NCBI GenBank assembly: GCA_002428205.1
Contig: DIUH01000114.1
Span: forward strand, 1 to 17,466
DNA length: 17,466 nucleotides
Direction: 5' to 3'
DNA from: Planctomycetaceae bacterium UBA6163
GTDB lineage: Bacteria; Planctomycetota; Planctomycetia; Pirellulales; Pirellulaceae
Of the stretch, positions 1 through 6,670 are shown piece after piece (position 1 is the stretch's first letter; each line of letters starts with the position of its first letter). The notes beneath the pieces are model-generated. The model had not been told where the DNA came from and ran no database searches. It was given only the letters and a program-made list of their open reading frames with translations. Position numbers and translations under genes: made by a program.

Positions 1-374
1 AAATCGTTTCAATCGATGAAAAACGAATTGTTTGCAAGAAGACGTTTTCGCCGGATGACTTTTTTGTGCAAGGGCACTTTCCCGATTATCCCATTGTTCC
101 GGGCGTAATCCAGTGCGAATGTTGTCTGCAGGCGGGAGCCATTTTGCTCAGTCGACACACCCCCAGCGGGGCAGATGTGGTGCCCGTGGCGACGCGAATG
201 GATGGGGTGAAGTTCAAAAAAATGGTTCGTCCCGGCGATACGATCGTCGTCGATGTGACGTTGAACGATCACGTCGGACCGGCTTTCTTTCTGACCGGCA
301 AAGTGTTGCTGAATGATAAAGTGGCCGCGCGGTTGGACTTCGCTTGTTCGGTCGCTAATCCGCGGGAAGCATAA
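1..374 (+). CDS. fabZ: FabZ-type 3-hydroxyacyl-ACP dehydratase (5' end outside window)
   Basis: The reading frame is open from base 3 to the TAA at 372-374, so the 5' end lies before the window. The translation carries the FabZ hot-dog signature: DDFFVQGHFPDYPIVPGV with the catalytic-type His in GHFP, followed by IQCECCLQAGAIL, where the Glu occupies the second active-site position. A GTG at 66 opens an apparent start, but it falls inside the signature and upstream codons (IVSIDEKRIVCKK) align with the family, so it is not the real start. FabZ dehydrates 3-hydroxyacyl-ACP to trans-2-enoyl-ACP in type II fatty-acid synthesis in the cytoplasm. The fabI start follows after 3 bp, so the two are almost certainly co-transcribed and translated in concert, and FabI uses FabZ's product. 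A FabA-like or other hot-dog dehydratase is less likely. The missing N-terminus prevents a length comparison. Confidence 0.88.
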   Translation, partial: IVSIDEKRIVCKKTFSPDDFFVQGHFPDYPIVPGVIQCECCLQAGAILLSRHTPSGADVVPVATRMDGVKFKKMVRPGDTIVVDVTLNDHVGPAFFLTGKVLLNDKVAARLDFACSVANPREA

Positions 375-377
375 ACG

Positions 378-1184
378 ATGAGCGATTTTCTGGCTCTGGG
401 CGGTCGAACGATTCTGGTGATGGGCGTCGCCAACAAAAAGAGTGTCGCGTACCGGATCGCCGTGATGTTGGAAGCGGCCGGTGCAACGGTAATTTATGCC
501 GTTCGCAGCGAGTCACGTCGCGAAAGCTTGGCGAAACTGCTCAGCGGTCGCCGGATGATCGTTTGCGACGTCGCCGACCAAGCCCAGATCGATTCGCTGG
601 CTAAAACGCTGCGGGACGACCAGATCAAGCTAGGCGGTTTCGTCCACTCGATCGCGTTCGCCGACTACAGCGACGGGATCAAGCCGTTTCACCAGACCGG
701 ACGAGCACAATTTTTACAGGCCGTCGATATTTCGGCTTATTCGTTGATCGCCGTTTGCGGTGCGCTCAAGGATAGTTTTCTGGCCGATGCCAGCGTCGTG
801 ACGATCGGTATCAGCACGACTCGGATGGCTAGCGAGAGCTATGGATACATGGCACCGATCAAAGCGGCGCTGGAATCATCGCTGGCGTTTTTAACTAAAT
901 CGTTCAGCAAAGACAGCGAGGTTCGATTCAACGCGGTAGCGGCCGGGTTGCTGAAAACGAGCGCATCGGCTGGTATTCCTGGCTATGTCGATTCGTATCT
1001 GTATGCCGAGCGGATCATCCCGCGAAAACGTGCTGTGCAGACTGATGAGGTCGCGGCCACAGCGGCGTTCCTGCTCAGCCCGCGATCATCAGGAATCACC
1101 GCGCAAGCGATCGTTGTCGACGCTGGCATGTCGATCAATTACTTCGATCACGATGTGATTGCCGATGCGATGCGACAGGTTTGA
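378..1184 (+). CDS. fabI: Enoyl-ACP reductase (NADH), FabI type
   Basis: This 268-residue short-chain dehydrogenase has the usual FabI length and landmarks. The nucleotide-binding segment is GVANKKSVAYRIA (residues 16-28), FabI's variant of the Rossmann glycine motif. VHSIAFA (89-95) follows. The Y-x6-K catalytic pair is Tyr155 and Lys162 in SYGYMAPIKAALES. The substrate-loop region reads AAGLLKTSASAGI (188-200), and the end of the fold is VVDAGMSI (246-253). FabI reduces trans-2-enoyl-ACP to acyl-ACP, the last step of each elongation cycle, and is the usual triclosan target. The ATG at 378 lies 3 bp after the fabZ stop, with a GGGAAG ribosome-binding candidate inside the end of fabZ. Most FabI proteins have a Pro after the AG of the substrate loop; here it is Leu189-190-like sequence, a modest variation. 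No terminator was recognised behind the gene. Confidence 0.92.
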   Translation: MSDFLALGGRTILVMGVANKKSVAYRIAVMLEAAGATVIYAVRSESRRESLAKLLSGRRMIVCDVADQAQIDSLAKTLRDDQIKLGGFVHSIAFADYSDGIKPFHQTGRAQFLQAVDISAYSLIAVCGALKDSFLADASVVTIGISTTRMASESYGYMAPIKAALESSLAFLTKSFSKDSEVRFNAVAAGLLKTSASAGIPGYVDSYLYAERIIPRKRAVQTDEVAATAAFLLSPRSSGITAQAIVVDAGMSINYFDHDVIADAMRQV

Positions 1185-1459
1185 TTTGCTGGTTGGTGAG
1201 TCAGTCCTTTGATGAGACTGCGGTTGGCCCAATATGGTCTCCTGCTGCAACCTTCGGAACACAGGATCTCAGGGGTGTGAGGTCAGCATAGGCGGCGTGT
1301 GATGGATTTGGATAGGGATAACGGACGCCGATCAAAACTAAAACTCTTCACAGCTTGTCAGAATGAACGGTGATCAAACGAGCAGTGGCCATGTAACCAG
1401 TTGCGAACCATTTTTGGCTGGGTTTGTCAAGGTTGGGGTTGCCTTGGTGCGACTGACAC
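1185..1459. other. Intergenic stretch with no recognised gene
   Basis: These 275 bases between fabI and the leuA promoter carry no convincing ORF, RNA gene or strong hairpin. The best pairing is weak: a 5 bp stem at 1428-1432 with 1442-1446, with no T-run. No T-box motif (AGGGTGG or a TGGNACCGCG-like element) was seen. Confidence 0.5.
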
Positions 1460-1489
1460 TTGACGCTTCGTCGATACCGTGTCTATGAT
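1460..1489 (+). promoter_or_regulatory. Near-consensus sigma70-type promoter of the leuA leader
   Basis: The -35 element is TTGACG (1460-1465), matching the consensus at five of six positions. The -10 element is TATGAT (1484-1489), also five of six. The spacer is 18 bp. Transcription would be expected to start about seven bases after the -10 element, at about 1496-1497. That is the ATG of the leader ORF. No Shine-Dalgarno sequence could therefore be present on this transcript upstream of the leader start. Confidence 0.75.
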
Positions 1490-1496
1490 TTTGGGC

Positions 1497-1562
1497 ATGA
1501 ACCGATTTGAACCCCGACTGCCGTTCCTACTACTACTGCTGCCGCTTCCGCGGCGGCGATGA
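1497..1562 (+). CDS. Leucine-rich leader peptide of the leuA attenuator
   Basis: This 21-codon ORF runs from ATG 1497 to TGA 1560-1562 and is too short for ordinary gene finding. It reads MNRFEPRLPF, then five consecutive leucines (codons 11-15, bases 1527-1541), then PLPRRR. Seven of 21 residues are Leu, with codons CTA three times, CTG three times and CTT once. Its position fits a leader peptide: directly behind a near-consensus promoter, before a strong intrinsic terminator, and upstream of the first enzyme committed to leucine synthesis. In enteric bacteria the equivalent leuL peptide senses charged tRNA-Leu through a run of leucine codons that includes CUA. An in-frame ATG at 1485 would add four residues, but it overlaps the -10 element, so 1497 is preferred. 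There is no ribosome-binding site; the AUG is predicted at or next to the 5' end of the mRNA. The peptide itself probably has no other function. Confidence 0.82.
   Translation: MNRFEPRLPFLLLLLPLPRRR
1538..1557 (+). promoter_or_regulatory. Leader hairpin overlapping the Leu codons (pause-type, 1:2)
   Basis: GCTGCCGC (1538-1545) pairs with GCGGCGGC (1550-1557) around a TTCC loop, giving eight pairs including one G-U. The 5' arm overlaps the last leucine codons (1536-1541), and the 3' arm ends three bases before the leader stop codon. A ribosome stalled on the Leu codons would prevent this hairpin from forming. The pairing is seen directly; the pause role is inference. Confidence 0.6.
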
Positions 1563-1566
1563 GGGA

Positions 1567-1608
1567 TTGGTTTGGCGTCACGGCAATGCAGTGACGCCGG
1601 GGAACCAG
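1567..1608 (+). promoter_or_regulatory. Central hairpin of the leuA leader
   Basis: GGCGTCAC (1574-1581) pairs perfectly with GTGACGCC (1591-1598) around a nine-base loop. Six more pairs extend the stem: 1567-1572 with 1603-1608, separated by T1573 opposite GGGG 1599-1602. The lower 5' arm (GGTTTGG, 1569-1575) can instead pair with CCAAAACC (1638-1645) with one bulged A. That alternative would invade the 5' arm of the terminator, so this is the candidate switch segment. Confidence 0.6.
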
Positions 1609-1639
1609 CGGTAAGCGGTTCATCCTAGAGCAGACAACC

Positions 1640-1684
1640 AAAACCCCGAGTCGCCCGGTTTGCCGGATGACTCGGGGTTTTTTC
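1640..1684 (+). terminator. Rho-independent terminator (attenuator) upstream of leuA
   Basis: The arm at 1640-1652 (AAAACCCCGAGTC) pairs with 1669-1681 in 13 perfect pairs, nine of them in a GC-rich core, and the 3' side continues into a run of six T (1678-1683). The 16-base loop contains a small inner CCGG-TTTG-CCGG hairpin (1655-1666). It lies 52 bases before the leuA start, downstream of leuA's own promoter, so transcription of leuA must read through it. That is the arrangement of an attenuator. It is not a plausible terminator of fabI, whose stop codon lies more than 450 bases upstream. Confidence 0.85.
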
Positions 1685-1735
1685 GTTTCGGCAAACCGTT
1701 TTCCATTTCATTTTTTCCGGACCAACGTGCCAGCC

Positions 1736-3268
1736 ATGTCGACCACAGAACCACGATCGATCACGATTTTTGACACCACGCTTCGTGACGGCGAACAATC
1801 GCCGGGTGCTAGCATGAATCTGACGGAGAAGTTGGAAGTCGCCCAAGCGCTGGCCGAACTCGGCGTCGACGTGATCGAAGCCGGTTTCCCGATCGCGTCA
1901 CCGGGCGACTTCGAATCGGTTCGCCAAATCGCACAAACGGTTCGTGGCTCGATCATCTGTGGGCTGGCCAGATGCAATGACAAGGACATTGATCGAGCTT
2001 GGGAAGCGCTCAAGCATGCTCCGCAAAGTCGCATTCACGTCTTCTTGGCGACCAGCGCGATTCACCGCGAGTTCAAACTGCGGATGACGACGGATGAAAT
2101 TGTCGACCGAGCCGTTGCCGGCGTCCGCCGAGCGGCCGGTTACTGTGACGATGTGGAGTTTTCGCCCGAGGACGCTTGCCGCACCGAACACGATTTCCTT
2201 TGCCGGGTGGTCGAAGCGGCGATCGACGCCGGTGCTACGACGATCAATATTCCCGATACGGTTGGCTATGCCACGCCCAGCGAAGTCTTTGACCGAATCA
2301 AAATGTTGCGCGACCGTGTTCCGAACATCGATCGAGCGGTGATCAGCACGCATTGTCACGACGATCTTGGGATGGCAACGGCGAACAGTTTGGCCGCCGT
2401 CGCTGCTGGTGCGGGCCAAATCGAATGCACGATCAACGGGATCGGCGAACGGGCCGGCAACGCGGCGTTGGAAGAGGTCGTAATGGCGATGAAGACTCGC
2501 AGCGATTTCTTCCATTGCCAAACTCGCATCGATTCAAAACGTTTGGTACCGACCAGCCGTTTGGTCAGCAAAACGACGGGGTTGAACATCCAACGGAACA
2601 AGTCGATCGTTGGGCGAAATGCATTCGCGCACGAATCGGGAATCCACCAAGACGGGATGCTGAAGGAACGCAGCACTTATGAAATCATGTCGCCCGCGGA
2701 TGTCGGTTTCAGCAAGACCGATCTCGTATTGGGTAAGCACAGCGGACGGGCGGCATTGGCCGATCGGGCACGGGCGCTGGGTTACTCGCTCAGCGGCGAA
2801 CAGTTGCAACAGGTGTTCGAACGGTTCAAAGATTTGGCCGACAAAAAGAAAGAACTTTATGATGGTGATATTGTCGCACTCGTCCAACAACAGATCAGCA
2901 CGACGACCGATCCGCAGTGGACTTTGGTCGATTACGAAGTGACCAGTTCCAGCGGCAAGACGCCGCATGTCAAGTTAACGCTACGGCACGGCGATCAAGA
3001 GCGGACCGAGACCGTCCAGCAAGGCGATGGGCCGATCGACGCAGCGTTTTGGGCGGTCGAAAAGATTACCGGGATCGAGGTAGTGTGTAAGGATTACCAG
3101 GTTCGCAGTGCGACGCTCGGACGAGACGCGATCGGCGAAGTGAATCTGGAAGTCGAGTACAAAGGCCGCAGTTATCGCGGTACCGGCGCGAGCACCGATA
3201 CGGTCGAATCGACGATCCTGGCGATCTTGGGCGCGGTCAATCGTATCGCCGCAGACCAACCGAAGTAG
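1736..3268 (+). CDS. leuA: 2-isopropylmalate synthase
   Basis: LeuA condenses acetyl-CoA with 2-oxoisovalerate, the committed step of leucine synthesis. The 510-residue length fits the bacterial short-form LeuA. The TIM-barrel catalytic domain begins with FDTTLRDGEQSPGA (12-25; Arg17 and Asp18 of the family active site). NIPDTVGYATP (171-181) follows. The metal-binding HCHDDLGMA has His207 and His209 of the HxH motif, followed by NGIGERAGN (234-242) and NAFAHESGIHQDGML (295-309). From about residue 395 the C-terminal allosteric domain is complete, with GTGAST (482-487) near its end; in this family it binds leucine for feedback inhibition. The frame is open from an ATG at 1667, but that start lies inside the terminator hairpin, and homology begins at the ATG at 1736. 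A GTG at 1727 is a weaker alternative. No ribosome-binding site is obvious before 1736. Expression is probably set by the leucine attenuator upstream. Confidence 0.95.
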   Translation: MSTTEPRSITIFDTTLRDGEQSPGASMNLTEKLEVAQALAELGVDVIEAGFPIASPGDFESVRQIAQTVRGSIICGLARCNDKDIDRAWEALKHAPQSRIHVFLATSAIHREFKLRMTTDEIVDRAVAGVRRAAGYCDDVEFSPEDACRTEHDFLCRVVEAAIDAGATTINIPDTVGYATPSEVFDRIKMLRDRVPNIDRAVISTHCHDDLGMATANSLAAVAAGAGQIECTINGIGERAGNAALEEVVMAMKTRSDFFHCQTRIDSKRLVPTSRLVSKTTGLNIQRNKSIVGRNAFAHESGIHQDGMLKERSTYEIMSPADVGFSKTDLVLGKHSGRAALADRARALGYSLSGEQLQQVFERFKDLADKKKELYDGDIVALVQQQISTTTDPQWTLVDYEVTSSSGKTPHVKLTLRHGDQERTETVQQGDGPIDAAFWAVEKITGIEVVCKDYQVRSATLGRDAIGEVNLEVEYKGRSYRGTGASTDTVESTILAILGAVNRIAADQPK

Positions 3269-3293
3269 GCTCAGACACGGCACGTCCGCAGCA

Positions 3294-3327
3294 CTAGGAT
3301 TAATAAAAAATCAAAAAATTAATCTAG
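3294..3327. repeat. AT-rich inverted repeat after leuA
   Basis: CTA-G-GATTAAT (3294-3304) pairs with ATTAATCTAG (3318-3327), about ten pairs with one bulged G, around an A-rich 13-base loop. It starts 25 bases after the leuA stop. There is no following T-run, so it is an unusual terminator candidate; it could equally protect the mRNA 3' end or bind a protein. Confidence 0.4.
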
Positions 3328-3422
3328 CGGCGATCTTCGTCGATCCGATAGAAAACCATTGGACCCGTCGGGCGTATGCCCTGACCCAGGGCCGCCCGGC
3401 TCGTCCACCGATTGCTTACCCG

Positions 3423-3442
3423 CTGAACCTACCAAGGTTCAG
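3423..3442. repeat. Perfect 8 bp hairpin before the 3477 gene
   Basis: CTGAACCT (3423-3430) pairs perfectly with AGGTTCAG (3435-3442) around an ACCA loop. It lies 34 bases before the start codon of the next gene and just upstream of its AGAAGGGG ribosome-binding site. It may be a 5'-UTR hairpin or an operator-like dyad; the role is unknown. Confidence 0.4.
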
Positions 3443-3476
3443 TACCCATGGACTGGGAAATGAGAAGGGGAATGTG

Positions 3477-4505
3477 ATGAGGTGGTCACCGCTGTTGTCG
3501 GTCGTCATCGGCTTGTCCATCGCGACCGGACGTTTGCTGTCACAGGAAACGCCCGTCGATGAGGGTTCCGATTCACCCCAGTCCCCGCCTGAATCGATTC
3601 TGTGCGATTCAAATGCGGCCCACTTTCGCCTGGTGCTAGGTCGAATCGAACTCGATCCGGTTCGCTATCGCAAAGGGACGATCAACCGCAAAACGGGTCA
3701 GAACAATCCGAAAACGGCGCGCAGTGAAACGTTAACCGTGGATGCGACACGAGGCATACCACGTCTGCATTACACGCGGCAAACCGCTGGTCAACGCTTA
3801 ACACTCGATGTGAACGAGCGGGGACGATTTGCGATCGAATCGGAGATCCAAGGCGAACGACTGCTGCTTGTTCAAGAAGAGAATCGGCCAATCTTGATTC
3901 AGCATTTTCGTGGCAAAGAATCTTATAAAAGAGAAACGGATACTTGGATTCATTTGTATGTTTCTGATCCGGCGACTTATCACAAACACCTTCAACCGTT
4001 GGTCGACAACTTGATTCGCGGCAATCCGTTGAACAAGTTAGCCGAAGCGGCCCACTTGCGATCGCTTGCCAGTTTGTCGTCCGCTTCGATTACCAACGAT
4101 GTCGCGCTGCAGCAATACATTGAAATGTTGGGGTCGACCCAGCGGACATTGCGGATCGAAGCGCAACGTGAACTTCATCAATGCGGCATCTCTTTATTGC
4201 CTAGGTTGCGTCAGATCGATCCGCAAAGTTTGGATGCAGAACAACGCCATCGCTTAAGCCAAATCATTCAACAATTGACTCCGCGAGGTGAGGATTGTGA
4301 GGCACGAATCGCGGCAATGATTCGCGATGATTCGAACTATTGGTTGGCTGCCAGCGATCGGTTGACGGGTGCCGACCGGATTTTGATTTCTGCACGGATG
4401 TCCGATTTGGGCAGTTCGGATGCTGTCGCCATTGCCAAAACCAACGCGAAAAATTCCGTCCGCGTCGCTGCCGCGTCACCCGATGAAACTCGGCGGCAAC
4501 GCTAG
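3477..4505 (+). CDS. Secreted or membrane-anchored protein of unknown function
   Basis: This 342-residue protein is not recognised as a named family. It begins with a basic residue and a hydrophobic stretch (MRWSPLLSVVIGLSIATG, residues 1-18), consistent with a signal peptide or N-terminal anchor. No lipobox Cys is present. Residues about 35-165 are polar and beta-rich in appearance, perhaps one globular domain. Residues about 185-265 are helical with Leu spacing resembling HEAT-type helical repeats (QRTLRIEAQRELHQ, GISLLPRLRQ, QRHRLSQIIQQL). The C-terminal tail is basic and disordered-looking (SPDETRRQR). AGAAGGGG at 3463-3470 is a good ribosome-binding site for ATG 3477; a GTG codon at 3474 directly precedes it as an alternative start. 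The gene stands alone between leuA and radC, with hairpins on both sides. It is a real gene judging by length, start signal and codon use like its neighbours; the function cannot be assigned. Confidence 0.75.
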   Translation: MRWSPLLSVVIGLSIATGRLLSQETPVDEGSDSPQSPPESILCDSNAAHFRLVLGRIELDPVRYRKGTINRKTGQNNPKTARSETLTVDATRGIPRLHYTRQTAGQRLTLDVNERGRFAIESEIQGERLLLVQEENRPILIQHFRGKESYKRETDTWIHLYVSDPATYHKHLQPLVDNLIRGNPLNKLAEAAHLRSLASLSSASITNDVALQQYIEMLGSTQRTLRIEAQRELHQCGISLLPRLRQIDPQSLDAEQRHRLSQIIQQLTPRGEDCEARIAAMIRDDSNYWLAASDRLTGADRILISARMSDLGSSDAVAIAKTNAKNSVRVAAASPDETRRQR

Positions 4506-4533
4506 GCGTCGCTGCCGCTGACCAAAACTTGCC

Positions 4534-4564
4534 CCCACTGATGGATTGCTTTCATCCGGGTGGG
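4534..4564 (+). terminator. Possible weak hairpin terminator after the 3477 gene
   Basis: CCCAC (4534-4538) pairs with GTGGG (4560-4564), and inside it GGAT (4543-4546) pairs with ATCC (4554-4557), with an asymmetric internal loop. It lies about 30 bases after the stop codon. No T-run follows, so this is only a candidate. Confidence 0.3.
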
Positions 4565-4660
4565 TAGAATGCCTCCGATCGGTACGGGAGTAAACGAGTC
4601 CCCGCTGCCGAATCTTTCTAGCGGTTAAGTTTTCTAACGGCAACAGAGGTCACAGCCAAC

Positions 4661-5608
4661 ATGAGCGAGGATAGGCGGAAACGGTTGGAAACGGTTTTGA
4701 GCGTGATCACGCCGTTGCCAGACTTTTCTTCGGATGAAGTGAAATCGATCTGCGCGCCCGTCACGCCACAGTTCGTCACCAATACGCTGACGCAGTTGGT
4801 TCGTGAGGGGATGTTGAATCAATTTCAATTGGAAAAGGAAACTCGGTACCGTTGGTCCGCTGCACGAGAAGGTTTCCTTCCGGCGCAGTGGATCGATCGT
4901 CAACTTCACGCCGAACAAGTAACCCAAACTCCGGTCGAAGAACGCCCACGAGAACGCTTGCTGCGCGATGGCGCCCAAGCGCTCAGCACTGCTGACCTGT
5001 TGGCAATCCTGATTCGTGTCGGCATCCGTGGCGAATCGGCGATCACGGCCGGACGTAAGGTCGCCAACCGATTCAGCAATTCGATGCACCGATTGCGTGA
5101 CTTCAGCCAACCGGAACTCAAAGCGGTCAGCCCCGCAGTCACAAAAGCCAGCTACACACAAATCATGGCTGGCATCGAACTGGGCAGACGAATCGCCCAA
5201 TCCGAATTGATCAACACGCGATCAACGATTCGGATTACCAGCAGCGCATCGGCGATCGACTTTTGTGCACAGCGATTCGCAGCCCTGGCCGCCGATGCGG
5301 TGCAAGAAGAATTTCATATCGTGACGCTCGATACGAAACATCAACCGCTGGCAACTCACCAAATCACTGTCGGAACGCTCGATGCCAGCCTCGTGCATCC
5401 GCGTGAAGTTTTTCGACCAGCGATTCGCGACGCCGCCGCCGCAGTCCTGCTGATCCACAACCATCCCAGCGGTGATCCCACACCTAGCCGCGAAGACCAC
5501 CAAGTCACAGACCGCTTGACCGAAGCGGGTAAATTGATCGGCATTCAAGTGTTGGACCATATCATCGTCGCCCGCACACGATGCCTCAGCATTCGCGATT
5601 TGGCGTGA
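4661..5608 (+). CDS. radC: RadC family JAB/MPN protein with N-terminal winged-helix-like extension
   Basis: The C-terminal half is a standard RadC domain. A helix-hairpin-helix-like region spans about residues 97-180 (LLRDGAQALSTADLLAILIRVGIRG). The metalloprotease-like JAMM core follows: EEFHIVTLD (216-224), then HNHPSGDPTPSRED with His266, His268 and Asp279 as the predicted zinc ligands. All expected metal-site residues are present. Typical RadC proteins are about 225 residues; this one has 315. The extra 95 N-terminal residues (LETVLSVITPLPDFSSDEVKS...LTQLVREGMLNQ...ETRYRWS) read like a winged helix: helices followed by a short beta-hairpin wing. RadC's biochemical role is unsettled; despite its name, a direct repair function is doubtful in several bacteria. 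The ATG at 4661 has a GAGG 12 bases upstream. A strong hairpin follows the stop. The start is supported because the extension has normal coding character. Confidence 0.88.
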   Translation: MSEDRRKRLETVLSVITPLPDFSSDEVKSICAPVTPQFVTNTLTQLVREGMLNQFQLEKETRYRWSAAREGFLPAQWIDRQLHAEQVTQTPVEERPRERLLRDGAQALSTADLLAILIRVGIRGESAITAGRKVANRFSNSMHRLRDFSQPELKAVSPAVTKASYTQIMAGIELGRRIAQSELINTRSTIRITSSASAIDFCAQRFAALAADAVQEEFHIVTLDTKHQPLATHQITVGTLDASLVHPREVFRPAIRDAAAAVLLIHNHPSGDPTPSREDHQVTDRLTEAGKLIGIQVLDHIIVARTRCLSIRDLA

Positions 5609-5621
5609 TGCGGCGTTATCC

Positions 5622-5669
5622 AAACGAAAAATCCCGACCGACATCATTGCCGATCGGGTTCATTCGTTT
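5622..5669. terminator. Bidirectional terminator between radC and the 5705 gene
   Basis: An outer stem AAACGAA (5622-5628) pairs with TTCGTTT (5663-5669). An inner stem CCCGA (5633-5637) pairs with TCGGG (5654-5658), continued by CG with CG across one mismatch. The A-run on the left (5627-5631) serves as the U-run for transcripts arriving from the right. The two flanking genes converge here, so a shared terminator is expected. Confidence 0.6.
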
Positions 5670-5704
5670 CGCGTAAGATCGCTTAAACGTCCGTCAAAGT
5701 CGTT

Positions 5705-6670
5705 TTATCGATAGAAGGAGCCCGAATCGGTTGTGCCGCCAGCGGAAGTTGCCGGATAGGTAGTGGCGCCCGATGTGCTGCCCGGTGCATAAGCCCCTGC
5801 GGGCGATACACCGGAACCTGGTGACGTCGTTGGGCTGCCGGATGCGGAGGCGGTTCTGGTCTCGGGCGTACTCTCTTCCTCAACAGGCGTGCCGCCAAGG
5901 GTTGGCATTACGAAACCACTGGTTGGGGGATTCGCAGAGGTCTGAGCGGTAGCGGTTTGCGCAGGCATCACGAATCCGCCGGTCGACGGTGCAGCAGAAC
6001 CTGCCGGTGCCGTTACCCCAGCAGGCATGGCAAACCCCGCCAACGAAGGCGGTGTTGCCGACCCGCCAGTGGTCGCAGCGGAACTTGGGGTTGAAGGCAT
6101 CGGTCCCGATGCGATCGATGCCGAAACAGGTCCCGCCGCCGGCGCGGTTGAAGGCGTTCCTGGCATGGGATATCCGACGGCGGAATAGTTAGACGCTGGT
6201 GGACGTGCGGCAGCGGCCGTGGTCGCATAGGTTGGCGTCACAGCGGTTGGACCTGCGGTCGTGGGCGTTGCGGGGCTCTTGCCATAAACGTAACTGGTGC
6301 CTGGCGCGACGGCCGGTCCGGTTGCTGGTTGTCCGGCGAAACCGTTCGCCGCTGCAGCAGCGGGATTGGTCGATGCGGCCACTTGCGCCGTTTGCGGTTG
6401 AACGCCAGCGGGCGACGCGGCCACCGACTGGATCGCGCTAGGCGTTACGCCGGCGGAAGGCGATATCGGATAGGTCGCGGTCGGCCCAACACCCGCTAGT
6501 GCATCTGGCGAAGGTTCTTTCTTAAAACCGAAACTGTTCCAACTTGGCGTTTTCCATGTGGGCATTGACGATTTACAGCCTCCACCCATTACAGTCGTTG
6601 AGCAGACCGCAGCCACGGCTAAACAGTGAGTCAAGCGTGAAGTCCAAGGACGTTCCGTTAGTTTGTGCAT
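5705..6670 (-). CDS. Ala/Pro/Ser/Thr-rich putative lipoprotein with GFxMP repeats
   Basis: With the start at 6670 the protein has 321 residues. The frame extends to a TTG at 6709, but ATG 6670 has a GAGGA site 9-13 bases upstream and begins a proper signal: MHKLTERPWTSRLTHCLAVAAVCSTTVMGGGCKSS, a basic start, hydrophobic stretch and a Cys after GGG as a lipobox-like site. After a short aromatic/basic stretch (PTWKTPSWNSFGFKKEPSPDALAG) the rest is low-complexity Ala/Pro/Ser/Thr/Gly, probably disordered and cell-envelope exposed. The motif GF[AV]MP recurs three times (AGFAMPAG, GGFVMPAQ, SGFVMPTL) with a relative, GYPMPG, earlier. The protein type is familiar from Pirellulaceae, as I recall, but no function is known to me. 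It is transcribed towards radC, and the two share a terminator region. Confidence 0.7.
   Translation of the reverse strand: MHKLTERPWTSRLTHCLAVAAVCSTTVMGGGCKSSMPTWKTPSWNSFGFKKEPSPDALAGVGPTATYPISPSAGVTPSAIQSVAASPAGVQPQTAQVAASTNPAAAAANGFAGQPATGPAVAPGTSYVYGKSPATPTTAGPTAVTPTYATTAAAARPPASNYSAVGYPMPGTPSTAPAAGPVSASIASGPMPSTPSSAATTGGSATPPSLAGFAMPAGVTAPAGSAAPSTGGFVMPAQTATAQTSANPPTSGFVMPTLGGTPVEEESTPETRTASASGSPTTSPGSGVSPAGAYAPGSTSGATTYPATSAGGTTDSGSFYR

Noticed and set aside
1667..1735. In-frame ATG at 1667 as the leuA start
   Set aside because: It lies in the loop of the terminator, so the first codons would be the terminator's own 3' arm and T-run. Family homology starts right after ATG 1736.
1185..1735. 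T-box riboswitch for leucine upstream of leuA
   Set aside because: No AGGGTGG-type T-box sequence or TGGNACCGCG-like element was seen. The Leu-codon ORF explains amino-acid sensing better.
1898..2521. 207-residue minus-strand ORF inside leuA
   Set aside because: It lies entirely within the conserved catalytic domain of leuA and is a shadow frame.
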